NCBI GenBank assembly: GCA_963702695.1
Contig: CAVPDS010000032.1
Span: 372,001-436,000 of the forward strand
Length of the DNA: 64,000 nucleotides
Direction: 5' to 3'
Source: VAZQ01 sp963702695
Lineage (GTDB): Bacteria > Pseudomonadota > Alphaproteobacteria > Rhizobiales > Xanthobacteraceae
The notes below the pieces were generated by a model that had not been told where the DNA came from, did not search any database, and was given only the letters and a program-made list of their open reading frames with translations. Below are positions 1 to 9,128 of the stretch, piece after piece. Position 1 is the stretch's first letter. Every line of letters starts with the position of its first letter. Both the position numbers and the translations under genes were made by a program.

Positions 1-1
1 C

Positions 2-763
2 GGCGAGACCCAGCAGGCGGTGATTGCGAATAGCGCGCAGATCGGAATCGCGTCCGGATTCCTCGGCGCCATCGGCGTGTTCGCGAAGGGCGGACCGCTG
101 CGGATCATCGGCGGCTCCTATACCGGCGGCGCCCAAGTGTTTTGGTATGTGCCGGCGAATTCGACGGTGAAAACGCCGCAGGATCTCGCCGGCAAGACCA
201 TCGGCTATTCCACCAACGGCTCCTCGACGCACGCCGGCATCCTCGCCCTGCAGAAGTACTACAAGGTGAACTTCAAGCTGGCGCAGACCGGCAATGCAGC
301 CTCGACCATGACCGCGGTCATGAGCGGACAAGTCGACGCCGGATGGGCGGGCGCGCCGTTCGGGGTTGCTGAGCTCGAAGCCGGCAAGATCCGGCTCATC
401 ATGAAGTCTGGCGACGATCCCGACTTCGACAAGCAGACCAACCGTGTCCTGATCGCGAATGCCGACGTGCTCAAGGCGCGGCGCGACGTGGTCACGCGCT
501 TCATGCGGGGCTATCGGGACTCGCTCGCGTGGATCTACGGAACGCCGGAAGGGCTGAAAGCCTACGCCGCCTTCGCCAAACTCTCCGAAGGAACCGCGCG
601 GCGTGCGCTCAAGGAATTCCTGCCACTCAGCGCCGTCGATCCGGACCGCGTGTCGGGCATTGACGAAGTGATGGCGGATGCGATCAGTTTCAAGTTCATC
701 ACCGCGCCGCTCAGCAAGGAGCAGCTCGCCGAGCTGATCCAGATTCCCGAGCGGAAGAAGTAA
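2..763 (+). CDS. ABC transporter substrate-binding protein (5' end outside window)
   Basis: The reading frame is open to the first bases of the window, so the N-terminus with its signal peptide is missing. The visible ~254 residues read as the second half of a periplasmic binding protein of the NMT1/SsuA/ThiY type. Seen in order: a VWYVP-like strand, the block KTPQDLAGKTIGYSTNGSST (a typical ligand-binding loop of the family), and a VDAGWAGAPFG segment. Such proteins feed small organic solutes (sulfonates, nitrate, pyrimidine precursors) to an ABC importer. The substrate cannot be read from this fragment, and no permease or ATPase gene follows, so any partners must lie upstream of the window. 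Confidence 0.85.
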   Translation, partial: GETQQAVIANSAQIGIASGFLGAIGVFAKGGPLRIIGGSYTGGAQVFWYVPANSTVKTPQDLAGKTIGYSTNGSSTHAGILALQKYYKVNFKLAQTGNAASTMTAVMSGQVDAGWAGAPFGVAELEAGKIRLIMKSGDDPDFDKQTNRVLIANADVLKARRDVVTRFMRGYRDSLAWIYGTPEGLKAYAAFAKLSEGTARRALKEFLPLSAVDPDRVSGIDEVMADAISFKFITAPLSKEQLAELIQIPERKK

Positions 764-778
764 GCGCCAAAGCGTTGC

Positions 779-1366
779 TCAATTCCGCGCGATGATCTCG
801 CGTTCGTCGCGATGCACGCGCGGCTCGGTCGGCGTGCGGCCGGGCTTGCGCCGCAGCAGGATCGACGGCCGCCGCCGGTACAGCCCAGAACGCCGGCGCC
901 GGCGCTGCAGCGTGGGGGCAATGCGCAACGCGCCGAGATGCTGGAACGGCGCGCGCAAGGCGCCATCGGCTTCAGTCACCAGGAGCGGGAGCCCGAGCGT
1001 GCGCGCCCAGGTCTGCCATTCGGCGACGATGTCGCCACCATCCTCGGAACGATAGAGCGGAAGCGAGAGTCCGGGATCACGATGCGCGAGCACCAGCGCG
1101 ACCGCGCCCGGTTGTTCGCCGTCGGGCGGATCCATGCGGATGGCGACGCCGAGATAGGCCGCGAGCGGCACCTTGACTGCCATCTGGATGCCGCGCACGG
1201 CCCGGTGCAGCACCACCCGTTCGCGCGACAATTCCACCACGCGCATGCGCGCGTCGGCCGCTTTGTCGCTCACCGCGAACCGGAGCGGAAGGGTAGAGGG
1301 GTCGAGCCGCTCGCCGCGGCTCGACCCGGCGGATATGGCTCCGCCGTCCTGTGTTTGACGTCCCAA
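779..1366 (-). CDS. DUF6101 family protein
   Basis: A 195-residue protein convergent with the preceding binding-protein gene. It opens with GAISAGSSRGERLDPSTLPL and ends in a very arginine-rich tail (RRRRRSGLYRRRPSILLRRK). That tail and overall layout match the uncharacterised DUF6101 proteins found in Bradyrhizobium and relatives; this assignment is from memory of the family. No catalytic motif, signal peptide or membrane segment is visible. The basic tail suggests contact with nucleic acid or membrane, but that is inference. It diverges from pmbA, with about 217 bp between the two starts that must hold both promoters. Confidence 0.65.
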   Translation of the reverse strand: MGRQTQDGGAISAGSSRGERLDPSTLPLRFAVSDKAADARMRVVELSRERVVLHRAVRGIQMAVKVPLAAYLGVAIRMDPPDGEQPGAVALVLAHRDPGLSLPLYRSEDGGDIVAEWQTWARTLGLPLLVTEADGALRAPFQHLGALRIAPTLQRRRRRSGLYRRRPSILLRRKPGRTPTEPRVHRDEREIIARN

Positions 1367-1583
1367 AATCGTCTCCCCGCCGGGTTATGGTCCCAGCTCC
1401 CGGTATGACGTTGGCCGTCTCCGAGATCGTTGTCGTATTCATGCCGCAAACAGGTCGGAATCCACTTAACGTTCCTGGTTAATCCGCGGTATCACACGTC
1501 ATCCGGTCCGCATGCTTGACGGGACCTTGCCGTGTTTCCTCAATGACTCCCTAATCGCTTCAACAGCGCGAAAGAATTGTCCG

Positions 1584-2933
1584 ATGGCATCGCTTCTCGA
1601 TCAGTCCAAGTTGTCAGAACTCGCCGAGCGGCTGGTGGACGCCGCGCGCCGCGCCGGCGCCGATGCCGCCGATGCCGTTGCGGTGCGCTCGATGTCGGTG
1701 TCGGTCGACGTGCGCAACGGGGAGGTCGAGGAATCGCAACGCTCCGAAAGCGATGACATCGGGCTGCGTGTTCTGCTCGGAAAGCGGCAGGCGGTCGTGT
1801 CGACCAACGACATTAAAGCCAATGCCGCTGAGCTTGCCGAGCGCGCCGTCGCGATGGCGAAGATCGCGCCCGAGGATCCGTTCGCCGGCCTTGCCGATCC
1901 CGCCTTGCTGGCGCACGACTTTCCCGATCTGGACCTGGTCGATCCCGATCTCCCGGCGGTCGATCTGCTCGAAGCGCGCGCCAAGAGCGCGGAAGCCGCC
2001 GGCATGGCGGTGAAAGGCGTGAGCAAGTCGGAAGGCGCCTCGGCTTCCGCCGGCATCGGCGGGATGGTGCTCGCGACCAGCCACGGCTTTCACGGCGCCT
2101 ATCTCGCCTCGCGCCACGGCCTGTCGATGGTGGCGATCGCGGGCGACGGCATGGAGATGGAGCGCGATTACGATTTCTCCTCCGCGCTCCATGCTGGCGA
2201 TCTCGACGAGCCCGAGCAGATCGGACGCAGCGCCGGCGAGCGCGCGGTCGAGCGGCTGCATCCGCGCAAGGTCTCGACCCGCAAGGTGCCGGTGATCTTC
2301 GATCAGCGGGTGGCGAATGGGCTGGTTGGCCATCTCGCCGGTGCGATCAACGGCAGCGCCGTCGCGCGCAAGACCAGCTTCCTGCGTGAGAAGCTCGGCC
2401 AGCAACTGTTCGCGCGCGGTATCCGTATCGTCGACGACCCGCTGCGCAAGCGCGGTCTGCGCTCGCGTCCGTTCGACGGTGAAGGCGTGCCGTCGCGCCC
2501 GCTGGCGATCGTTGAAGATGGTGTACTCACGACATGGCTGCTCGACAGCTCGACCGCGCGCGAACTGGGGATGGCGACCACGGGTCACGCGCAGCGCGGC
2601 GTTTCCTCGCCGCCCTCGCCTGGCGCAACCAACCTCTATATGGAGGCGGGGACGCTCACGCCGGACGCGCTGATCGCGGATGTGGCCGATGGTCTCTACG
2701 TCACCGAGCTGATCGGCATGGGCGTGAACCAGGTGACCGGCGACTACAGCCGCGGCGCCGCCGGGTTCTGGATCGAGAACGGCAAGCGCACCTACCCGGT
2801 GAGCGAGGTCACCATCGCCGGCAATCTCATCGAGATATTCCGTAATCTCACACCTGCGAACGATCTCGAATTCCGCTTCGGAACCAATGCGCCGACGGTG
2901 CGCATCGAGGGGCTCACCGTTGCCGGACGATGA
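1584..2933 (+). CDS. pmbA: TldD/PmbA family metalloprotease subunit (PmbA/TldE)
   Basis: TldE partner of the TldD/TldE protease, known from E. coli for maturing microcin B17 and degrading CcdA antitoxin. The ATG at 1584 gives 449 residues, the usual family length; an ATG at 1512 would add 24 residues with no family character. Seen: the N-terminal helix block MASLLDQSKLSELAERLV, the segment SDDIGLRVLLGKRQAVVSTN, and the C-terminal GMGVNQVTGDYSRGAAGFWI, which is characteristic of the family. TldE lacks the HExxxH zinc motif, and none is seen here. The stop overlaps the start region of the following phosphatase gene, so the two are probably one operon. Confidence 0.95.
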   Translation: MASLLDQSKLSELAERLVDAARRAGADAADAVAVRSMSVSVDVRNGEVEESQRSESDDIGLRVLLGKRQAVVSTNDIKANAAELAERAVAMAKIAPEDPFAGLADPALLAHDFPDLDLVDPDLPAVDLLEARAKSAEAAGMAVKGVSKSEGASASAGIGGMVLATSHGFHGAYLASRHGLSMVAIAGDGMEMERDYDFSSALHAGDLDEPEQIGRSAGERAVERLHPRKVSTRKVPVIFDQRVANGLVGHLAGAINGSAVARKTSFLREKLGQQLFARGIRIVDDPLRKRGLRSRPFDGEGVPSRPLAIVEDGVLTTWLLDSSTARELGMATTGHAQRGVSSPPSPGATNLYMEAGTLTPDALIADVADGLYVTELIGMGVNQVTGDYSRGAAGFWIENGKRTYPVSEVTIAGNLIEIFRNLTPANDLEFRFGTNAPTVRIEGLTVAGR

Positions 2934-3720
2934 CCGCAGACGCGCGTTCGATGTGCTTGCGGCCGCCGTCCGCGAGGCCGGCGCGCTCGCGCTCAAGAGC
3001 TTTCGCGGCGACATCAAGAGCTGGCTCAAGGGACAATCCTCGCCGGTGAGCGAAGCTGATCTTGCGGTCGACGCGCTGCTGCGCGAGCGGCTGCTCGGCC
3101 TTGGTGCACACTTCGGCTGGCTGTCGGAAGAGACGGAGGACGATCCGGCGCGACTGGCGGCACGCGAAGTCTGGATCGTTGATCCAATCGATGGCACTCG
3201 CGCCTATCTTGCGGGGAAGCCCGATTGGGTCGTGTCAGCCGCCTTGGCGGTCGAGGGGCGTCCAGTCCTTGCCGCGGTGTTCGCGCCGGTCACCAACGAA
3301 TTGTTCTTGGCCGAGGCGGGCGCCGGCACGACCCGCAACGGCACGCGGATCGCAGCCAGCGCCGGCGATCAGCTCGACGCGGTGAGTGTGGCCGGGCCTA
3401 AGCGCACGGTGCAATCGCTCGCGAATCTCCATCCCGCGCTGGTTGCCCCGCCGCGGCTCGGATCGCTGGCGCTGCGGCTCGCGCGGGTGGCGCAGGGGGA
3501 ACTCGACGTCGTTTTTGCCTCTGGGCGCAGCCACGACTGGGACCTTGCAGCGGCTGATCTTTTGGTGCACGAAGCCGGCGGCGCGCTGACGACCCTGGCG
3601 GGGCAACCGGTGATCTACAACCGGTCCGAGTTGGTCCATGGCGCGCTGGTCGCCGCCGGGCGTAGCCGCCACGCAACGCTGATGGCGCTGTTGCGCAATC
3701 AGCCGCTTGAACTTGCGTGA
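2920..3720 (+). CDS. cysQ: 3'(2'),5'-bisphosphate nucleotidase / inositol monophosphatase family (CysQ-like)
   Basis: Magnesium-dependent phosphatase of the IMPase superfamily, likely removing the 3'-phosphate from PAP in sulfate assimilation. Seen: the metal-binding signature WIVDPIDGTRAYLAG near residue 90, an earlier SEET acidic pair, and the C-terminal SHDWDLAAADLLVHEAGG, which holds the last metal ligand. The start is uncertain. TTG at 2920 (overlapping pmbA by 14 bp) begins LPDDDRRRAF. An ATG at 2887 in the same frame would overlap pmbA by 47 bp and add a non-conserved arginine-rich stretch. CysQ rather than inositol phosphatase is favoured by size and by the usual pmbA-cysQ pairing in rhizobia. 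Confidence 0.87.
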   Translation: MPDDDRRRAFDVLAAAVREAGALALKSFRGDIKSWLKGQSSPVSEADLAVDALLRERLLGLGAHFGWLSEETEDDPARLAAREVWIVDPIDGTRAYLAGKPDWVVSAALAVEGRPVLAAVFAPVTNELFLAEAGAGTTRNGTRIAASAGDQLDAVSVAGPKRTVQSLANLHPALVAPPRLGSLALRLARVAQGELDVVFASGRSHDWDLAAADLLVHEAGGALTTLAGQPVIYNRSELVHGALVAAGRSRHATLMALLRNQPLELA

Positions 3721-3757
3721 GCGGCGAAACGCGGATTTGTCAGCATTGGGAAACAGC

Positions 3758-4009
3758 ATGGCGGAGCAGCCCGCGCACGGCCAATTGCTTCACCTCGTGT
3801 TCGGCGGTGAGCTCGTCGACCTCGGCCGGAGCGAGTTCAAGGACCTCGACAAGCTGGAGATTGTTGGAATCTTTCCAAGCTATGCCAGCGCCTACACGGC
3901 CTGGAAGGCGAAGGCGCAGCAGACCGTCGACAATGCCCACATGCGCTACTTCATCGTTCATCTGCATCGCCTGCTCGATCCTGGCGCGGACCAGCGGGCC
4001 GGACGCTAG
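3758..4009 (+). CDS. DUF4170 domain-containing protein
   Basis: An 83-residue protein. The chosen ATG at 3758 begins MAEQPAHGQLLHLVFGGELV. Earlier in-frame starts only add residues that overlap the preceding gene. The blocks LLHLVFGGELVD and YASAYTAWKAKAQQTVDNAH and the ending YFIVHLHRLL match the small alphaproteobacterial DUF4170 family of unknown function. It sits 37 bp after cysQ and 17 bp before an acyltransferase gene on the same strand, so it is probably cotranscribed with the lipid A genes. No transmembrane segment or catalytic motif is visible. Confidence 0.85.
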   Translation: MAEQPAHGQLLHLVFGGELVDLGRSEFKDLDKLEIVGIFPSYASAYTAWKAKAQQTVDNAHMRYFIVHLHRLLDPGADQRAGR

Positions 4010-4026
4010 GGCGGGCGGATATTCCG

Positions 4027-4764
4027 ATGAATCTGTTGAAGCGGCTGATGCACTCGTTTGCGTTTCAGAAGACGGTGGGAGTGCTGACGGCCGAATACCT
4101 CCGCCTGGTGTTCCGAACCAATCGTTTTGTCATCGAGCCGACGGATATCTACGAGCGGATCGGTAAGGATTGGCCGGTCATCGTCGCGATGTGGCACGGG
4201 CATCACTTCATGCTGCCGTTCTTCCGCCGGCCCGAGCACAAGGTGAAAGTCCTGATCTCTCGTCATCGCGACGGCGAGGTGAACGCGATCGCCGCTGAGT
4301 GGCTGGGCGTCGGGGCGATCCGCGGCTCCGGCGCGCACGATGGCCGCTACAACCAGAAGGGCGGGGTCCAGGCGTTCAGGGACCTGATCCAAACGCTGGA
4401 GCGAGGGGAGAGTGTCGCGCTCACGGCCGATATTCCCAAGATCTCGCGCGTCGCCGGACCCGGCATCGTGATGCTTGCCCGCAAATCCGGTCGGCCGATC
4501 TATCCGGTGGCGGTGACGACCAGTCGGCGCGTGGAACTCAATTCCTGGGACCGTACCGAGGCGAATCTGCCGTTCGGACGATTCGCGGTCGCGGTCGGCG
4601 ATCCGGTCTGGGTCGCGGCCGATGCCGACAAGGCAGCCCAGGAGCAGGCGCGCCTGGCGGTCGAGACCGGCCTCAATGCGGCGACTGCCCGCGCCCGCGA
4701 ACTCGCCGACGGCGTTAAGGCGACGGGGACAGAGGCGCTCAGCGCTGGAAGAGCCCGGCCATAA
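4027..4764 (+). CDS. Lysophospholipid/lipid A-type acyltransferase (DUF374)
   Basis: A 245-residue protein of the DUF374 branch of the LPLAT acyltransferases. Seen: WHGHHFMLPFF near residue 58 (an HxxxxD-like region), ISRHRDGEVN, RGSGAHDGRYNQKGG, and ADIPKISRVAGPGIVMLARK followed by GRPIYPVAV. These are the conserved blocks of this branch. It probably transfers an acyl chain during outer-membrane lipid synthesis; the exact acceptor is not known. Its place just ahead of an LpxO-like hydroxylase, waaA and lpxK supports a role in lipid A or inner-core assembly. A weakly hydrophobic N-terminus may attach it to the inner membrane. Confidence 0.85.
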   Translation: MNLLKRLMHSFAFQKTVGVLTAEYLRLVFRTNRFVIEPTDIYERIGKDWPVIVAMWHGHHFMLPFFRRPEHKVKVLISRHRDGEVNAIAAEWLGVGAIRGSGAHDGRYNQKGGVQAFRDLIQTLERGESVALTADIPKISRVAGPGIVMLARKSGRPIYPVAVTTSRRVELNSWDRTEANLPFGRFAVAVGDPVWVAADADKAAQEQARLAVETGLNAATARARELADGVKATGTEALSAGRARP

Positions 4765-4842
4765 CCGCTAATCTCACCACGGGTCATGGCCGCGTCGCCC
4801 AAAGCGCGCGGGGCTGCGACAACGGCGTGATCCAGGGGTGAG

Positions 4843-5576
4843 ATGGTGAAGCTCGACTACCATATCTTCAAATCCATCGCGAACGGCTTCTTCGGGATGT
4901 TTGTCGGCGTCAAGCAGCGGCCGACGTTCTTCGACGTCAGGGCCACCTGTCCCGGCCTCGATCAGGTCACCCGCGCCTATCCGTCGATCCGACAGGAGTT
5001 CGACCAGCTCATCGGCGCTGCGGGCGAGCTACCGCAATACCACGACCTCGATCCCGGCGAACGCGAGATTTCAGACACTACGCCAAGGCGCTGGAATGTC
5101 TTCATGCTCGAGATCATGGGACACAAGCCGGCGCAGAATCGCGCCGCTTGCCCCGAGACCTGCCGCGCCCTGGCGCTGGTTCCGAACATGATCCAGGCGT
5201 TCTTTTCGATCCTTGAACCGAGAAAGTCGGTGCCGCAGCACGAAGGACCCTACCTTGGCTACCTGCGCTACCACCTTGGCATCCGCGTCCCGAGACATGA
5301 TCCGCCGAAGCTCGTATCAATTCGCAGGACTATGTCTGGAAGGAGGGCGAGGCGGTACTGTTCGACGACAGCTGGCCGCACTCCGTCGTCAACACGAGCG
5401 GCGAGTTGCGCGCCGTCCTGATCGTCGACGTGCGCCGTCCGATGCCCGCGGTCGCCGATCTCTGCAACCGCTTCCTGCTCGACGTGGTGGGGCGCCACAC
5501 CTATGGGCGCGCGGTGGCCCGCAAGGCGGAAGCGTTCGCGAGCGCGCAGGGCGCGCGCGGCCGCGCTGCCGCATGA
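4843..5576 (+). pseudogene. Aspartyl/asparaginyl beta-hydroxylase family, LpxO-like; frameshifted
   Basis: Fe(II)/2-oxoglutarate dioxygenase of the family that includes LpxO, which 2-hydroxylates lipid A acyl chains. The first frame carries the N-terminal half up to PRHDPPKL (about 5313), including SVPQHEGPYLGYLRYHLGI with the first iron-binding histidine. The second half lies in another frame: RINSQDYVWKEGEAVLFDDS, then WPHSVVN with the second histidine, and LRAVLIVDVRRPM. Adding one base near 5312-5313 joins the two into one full-length protein. This is therefore either a single-base deletion or a sequencing error. It lies between the acyltransferase and waaA genes, which fits a lipid A role. 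The second half overlaps the start region of waaA. Confidence 0.8.
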
Positions 5577-5613
5577 CCTGGAGCAACTGTCGTTGCCGAT
5601 AAGCACCGGACAA

Positions 5614-6924
5614 GTGCCGTCCGCGGGCGAGCGGCTGCCCTTGCCGCTTCGCGCCTACCGGCTCGCGATGGCGGTGGGAATGCCGTTATTGCCGCTGCTC
5701 GTGTCGCATCGGCTCAAGCGTGGCAAGGAAGTCCCGGAGCGGCTGCACGAACGTGAAGGCGAGAGCGCGATCGCGCGGCCGGAAGGGCCGCTGATCTGGC
5801 TGCATGCCGCGAGCGTGGGCGAATTGAACGCCGTCACCACGCTGGTGGAATGCCTTATCGCCAAGGGCTTCGGCGTCCTGGTCACGTCCGGCACCGTCAC
5901 TTCGGCGACGATGGCGGCGCAGCGGATGCCCGAGGGCGTCATCCATCAGTTCGTGCCGTTCGATGCTCCCGCATTCGTCGCGCGCTTCCTCGATCACTGG
6001 CAGCCCGACATGGCGCTGTTCACGGAATCCGATCTCTGGCCGAACCTGATCGTGACCGCGTCCGCGCGCGGGATTCCGCTGATCCTGGTGAACGCAAAAC
6101 TGTCGGAGCGCTCCTTCAATCGTTGGAAATTTGCATCCAGCACGATCGGCGCGCTGCTGCGTCGCTTCGACCTCTGCCTGGCGCAATCGACGGCGCACGC
6201 GGCGCGCTACCGCGACCTCGGCGCGCCGCGCATCACCACGACCGGCAACCTCAAGCTCGACGTCCCGGAGCCTTCCGCCGATCCGGACAAGCTGCAGGCG
6301 CTCAAGGCTGCGATCGGCAATCGCCCCACCATCGCCGCGGCCTCGACCCACGCCGGCGAAGAGGCGATGCTGATCGAAACGCATCGGCGGTTGCGCCATT
6401 CGTTTCCGCATCTGCACACGATCATCGCGCCGCGTCATCCTGATCGCGGGCCCGGCATTCTCGCGATCGTGCAGGCGGCGGGCCTGGCGGCGTCGCTGCG
6501 CTCGCGCGGCGATCTGCCGAAGCCGGACGACGACATCTATGTGCTCGATACGCTCGGCGAGCTCGGCCTGGTCTACCGCCTGGCGCCGATCGTTTTCATC
6601 GGCGGCTCGCTGGCGAGCCACGGCGGACAGAATCCGATCGAGCCGATCAAGCTCGGCGCCGCGATCCTGCATGGCCCGCACGTCTGGAATTTTGCCGAGA
6701 TCTACGATGCCCTCGACGCCGCGCATGGAGCCGAGCAGGTGACCGACGTCGGCAAGCTCGCGGTTCGCGTCGGCGCTTGGCTCACCGACGGAACGGCGCG
6801 TGCGAGCGTTGTCGCAGCCGGGCGCGAGACCGTGACGATGCTCGGGGGTGCGCTTGATCGAACGCTGGCGGCGATCGAGCCCTATCTCGTCGACATCCGG
6901 CGCAACCGGAACGGCCATGCGTGA
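5614..6924 (+). CDS. waaA: 3-deoxy-D-manno-octulosonic acid (Kdo) transferase
   Basis: KdtA/WaaA adds Kdo residues from CMP-Kdo to lipid IVA at the inner membrane. Seen: an N-terminal hydrophobic anchor (YRLAMAVGMPLLPLLVSHRL), WLHAASVGELNA with the catalytic glutamate, FTESDLWPNLI, GNLKLDVP, and the C-terminal HGGQNPIEPIKLGAAILHGP that binds the nucleotide sugar. The start is uncertain: GTG at 5614 gives 436 residues, the usual length, while TTG 5593 and ATG 5668 are alternatives. Longer versions run into the preceding hydroxylase gene. The stop overlaps the ATG of lpxK by 8 bp, so the two are translationally coupled. Confidence 0.93.
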   Translation: MPSAGERLPLPLRAYRLAMAVGMPLLPLLVSHRLKRGKEVPERLHEREGESAIARPEGPLIWLHAASVGELNAVTTLVECLIAKGFGVLVTSGTVTSATMAAQRMPEGVIHQFVPFDAPAFVARFLDHWQPDMALFTESDLWPNLIVTASARGIPLILVNAKLSERSFNRWKFASSTIGALLRRFDLCLAQSTAHAARYRDLGAPRITTTGNLKLDVPEPSADPDKLQALKAAIGNRPTIAAASTHAGEEAMLIETHRRLRHSFPHLHTIIAPRHPDRGPGILAIVQAAGLAASLRSRGDLPKPDDDIYVLDTLGELGLVYRLAPIVFIGGSLASHGGQNPIEPIKLGAAILHGPHVWNFAEIYDALDAAHGAEQVTDVGKLAVRVGAWLTDGTARASVVAAGRETVTMLGGALDRTLAAIEPYLVDIRRNRNGHA

Positions 6925-7930
6925 GCCGGCGTTCTGGTGGCGCCCGGCCGGTCTTGAGGCTCGATTGCTGGCTCCGCTCGCTGCGGTCTACGGCGCAGTC
7001 GCGAGCGCGCGCTTCAGGCAGCGAGGTTATCGCGCCCGCACGCCGGTGATCTGCATCGGCAATCCGACGGTCGGCGGCGCCGGCAAGACGCCGATGGCGA
7101 TCGCGGTCACGCGGATGCTGATCGCGGCCGGCGCGAAGCCTATGCTGCTCAGCCGCGGCTACGGCGGGGAGATGCCGGGACCCGTGTTGGTCGATCCATC
7201 GCGCCATCGCGCGGCTGAGGTCGGGGACGAAGCGTTGCTGCTGGCGCGCACCGCGACGACGATCATTGCGCGCGACCGCGCCAAGGGTGCCGAGGCTGCG
7301 CTTGCCGCCGGCGCCGGCGTCATCGTGATGGACGATGGCTTCCAGAATCCGTCGCTTACCAAGGATTTTTCGATTCTGGTCTTGGATGCGCGCCGTGGCC
7401 TGGGCAATGGCCGGGTGATTCCCGCCGGCCCGCTGCGGGCGCCGATCGAGATTCAGCTCGAGCGCGCGCACGCCCTGGTCATTGTCGGCCCCCCTGAGGG
7501 CGAACTAAACGTCGAAGCGCGCGCCCGTGTCCGCGGTATTCCTGTCTTCCGCGCGCGGCTCGAACCAGATCCCGGGGTCGTGGCGACCCACCGCGGCAGC
7601 CGCGTGCTCGCCTTCGCAGGCATTGGCGACCCCGAGAAGTTTTTCGCGACGCTTGCCGGTGCCGGTGTTGCGATCGCTGCTACGCGAAGTTTTCCCGATC
7701 ATCACCGCTATAGCCGCGAGGAAGCGCGTGCGCTGCTGCAAGCGGCCGAACGCGAACACCTCAGCCTGATGACGACGGAAAAGGACCTCGCACGCATGCA
7801 AGGCGACGTGGACGCAGCCGAACTCGCCGGACGGGCGCGGGCGCTGCCGGTCGTCCTGGTCTTCAACGACGAAGCTCGGTTCGCGGCCCTCTTGCGTGAG
7901 CGCCTCGTTGCGGCCCGCGCCGTACTCTGA
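6917..7930 (+). CDS. lpxK: Tetraacyldisaccharide 4'-kinase
   Basis: LpxK phosphorylates the 4' position of the lipid A precursor disaccharide. The ATG at 6917 overlaps the waaA stop; in-frame upstream starts lie inside waaA. Seen: N-terminal FWWRPAGLEARLLAPLAAVY, the P-loop GNPTVGGAGKTP (Walker A at residues 53-58), LSRGYGG, the VIVMDDGFQNPSL block with the second acidic motif, and the C-terminal FPDHHRYSREE and LMTTEKDLAR. The length of 337 residues is normal. It ends directly against the convergent DUF2093 gene with no bases between, so neither gene has its own intergenic terminator there. Confidence 0.95.
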   Translation: MREPAFWWRPAGLEARLLAPLAAVYGAVASARFRQRGYRARTPVICIGNPTVGGAGKTPMAIAVTRMLIAAGAKPMLLSRGYGGEMPGPVLVDPSRHRAAEVGDEALLLARTATTIIARDRAKGAEAALAAGAGVIVMDDGFQNPSLTKDFSILVLDARRGLGNGRVIPAGPLRAPIEIQLERAHALVIVGPPEGELNVEARARVRGIPVFRARLEPDPGVVATHRGSRVLAFAGIGDPEKFFATLAGAGVAIAATRSFPDHHRYSREEARALLQAAEREHLSLMTTEKDLARMQGDVDAAELAGRARALPVVLVFNDEARFAALLRERLVAARAVL

Positions 7931-8158
7931 TCAGCGTTTTGCCCGCTCCGGAAAATGCCGCTGCAGCACCGCCTCGGGCGAGAGGTAGGGCTCCTGCAAA
8001 TCCACGCTCCAGTACTTGAGCTCTTCCAGCGGGATCGGCGTCCCGGTGACGGCGCAGCGGACAAAGGCGCCGGGCCGAACCACCCGGAAGTCGCCATCGA
8101 GGTACTTGACCTCGGCCTCGCCGGCCATCGGCGAGGAGCGGTCGAAACGATTGAGCAC
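7931..8158 (-). CDS. DUF2093 domain-containing protein
   Basis: A 75-residue protein with the layout of the small alphaproteobacterial DUF2093 family: AEVKYLDGDFRVVRPGAFVR, then CAVTGTPIPLEELKYWSVD, and the ending EPYLSPEAVLQRHFPE. The function is unknown. The gene commonly lies next to lpxK, as here, in the rhizobial order. Only one cysteine is visible, so a zinc ribbon is unlikely. The start ATG is followed by a divergent dienelactone hydrolase gene 147 bp away. Confidence 0.87.
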   Translation of the reverse strand: MLNRFDRSSPMAGEAEVKYLDGDFRVVRPGAFVRCAVTGTPIPLEELKYWSVDLQEPYLSPEAVLQRHFPERAKR

Positions 8159-8305
8159 GTCTTACTCCGTTTGCGGTCGGCACTGCTGTCGCGCCTCAAC
8201 ATAATCGGTCGGAGCGGAGCTTGTAACCCACCGGATTGTGATGCTTGGGATGTCCCGGTTTGTTCCATCCCATGGTAATATCAGGCGGGGCCTGGGAAAT
8301 ATCCG

Positions 8306-9127
8306 ATGCGTTTGATCATCGCCATGTTCGCCGGCATTTTGGCCGGTGCGACCGCGGCCCGTGCCGCCGAGCAGGTTGAGGTGCCGCAAGGCGACGCGAT
8401 GTTGCGTTCGGTGTTGTTTCGGCCGGAGGGGACGGGTCCGTTTCCCGGCGTGGTCGCGTTGCACGGATGCGGCGGCCTGCTTACCCGCTCCGGCACGATC
8501 ACACCGCGGTTCGCCGATTGGGGCAACCGGCTCGCCGCCGCCGGGCTCGCGGTCATTTTCCCCGACAGTTTTGGTTCGCGCGGCGTACGCAGCCAATGCC
8601 GCCTGCGCGAGCGCAAGGTACGCTCCTCGCGGGAGCGCGTTGCCGACGCCGTCGCCGCCCGGCACTGGCTCCAGGCCCAGACCTGGACCGTAAAGAACCA
8701 TGTCTCCCTCATCGGCTGGTCGAACGGGGCCATCGCCTCACTCTGGGCGGTTCGGCCCCGCATGGGCCCCCGTGATGGCCAGCCCGACTTCCGCTCGGCG
8801 GTCGCGTTCTATCCGGGCTGCCAACGCCTGCGCGATGTCGCCTGGAGCGCCCGCATCCCGACCCTGGTCCTGATCGGACGGTCCGACGATTGGACCTCCG
8901 CCTCCGTCTGCGAGCAGATGGTCGCCGGTGCGCGTGGGCGCAGCGCGCGGGCCTCGATCGTCGTCTATCCCGGCGCCTATCACGACTTCGACCGTCCCGA
9001 TTACCCCCTGCGCGAACTCGCCGGCCTTGCCTATACCGCCGACGGATCGGGCAAGGCCCACACCGGGACCAACCCGTCCGCGCGCGCCGATTCGCTCAAG
9101 CGCGTGCCGGCATGGCTGCTGCGATAA
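8306..9127 (+). CDS. Secreted dienelactone hydrolase family protein
   Basis: A 273-residue alpha/beta hydrolase with a signal peptide (MRLIIAMFAGILAGATAARA, cleavage near residue 20). Seen: the strand-loop FPGVVALHGCGGLLTRSG (oxyanion region), the nucleophile elbow GWSNG with Ser139, an acidic loop LIGRSDDW, and the catalytic histidine in PGAYHDFDRP. The cytoplasmic dienelactone hydrolases of chloroaromatic breakdown use Cys; this one has Ser and an export signal, so it is more likely an esterase of the DLH fold acting in the periplasm. The substrate is unknown. It converges on xseA with a 1-bp gap. Confidence 0.85.
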   Translation: MRLIIAMFAGILAGATAARAAEQVEVPQGDAMLRSVLFRPEGTGPFPGVVALHGCGGLLTRSGTITPRFADWGNRLAAAGLAVIFPDSFGSRGVRSQCRLRERKVRSSRERVADAVAARHWLQAQTWTVKNHVSLIGWSNGAIASLWAVRPRMGPRDGQPDFRSAVAFYPGCQRLRDVAWSARIPTLVLIGRSDDWTSASVCEQMVAGARGRSARASIVVYPGAYHDFDRPDYPLRELAGLAYTADGSGKAHTGTNPSARADSLKRVPAWLLR

Positions 9128-9128
9128 A

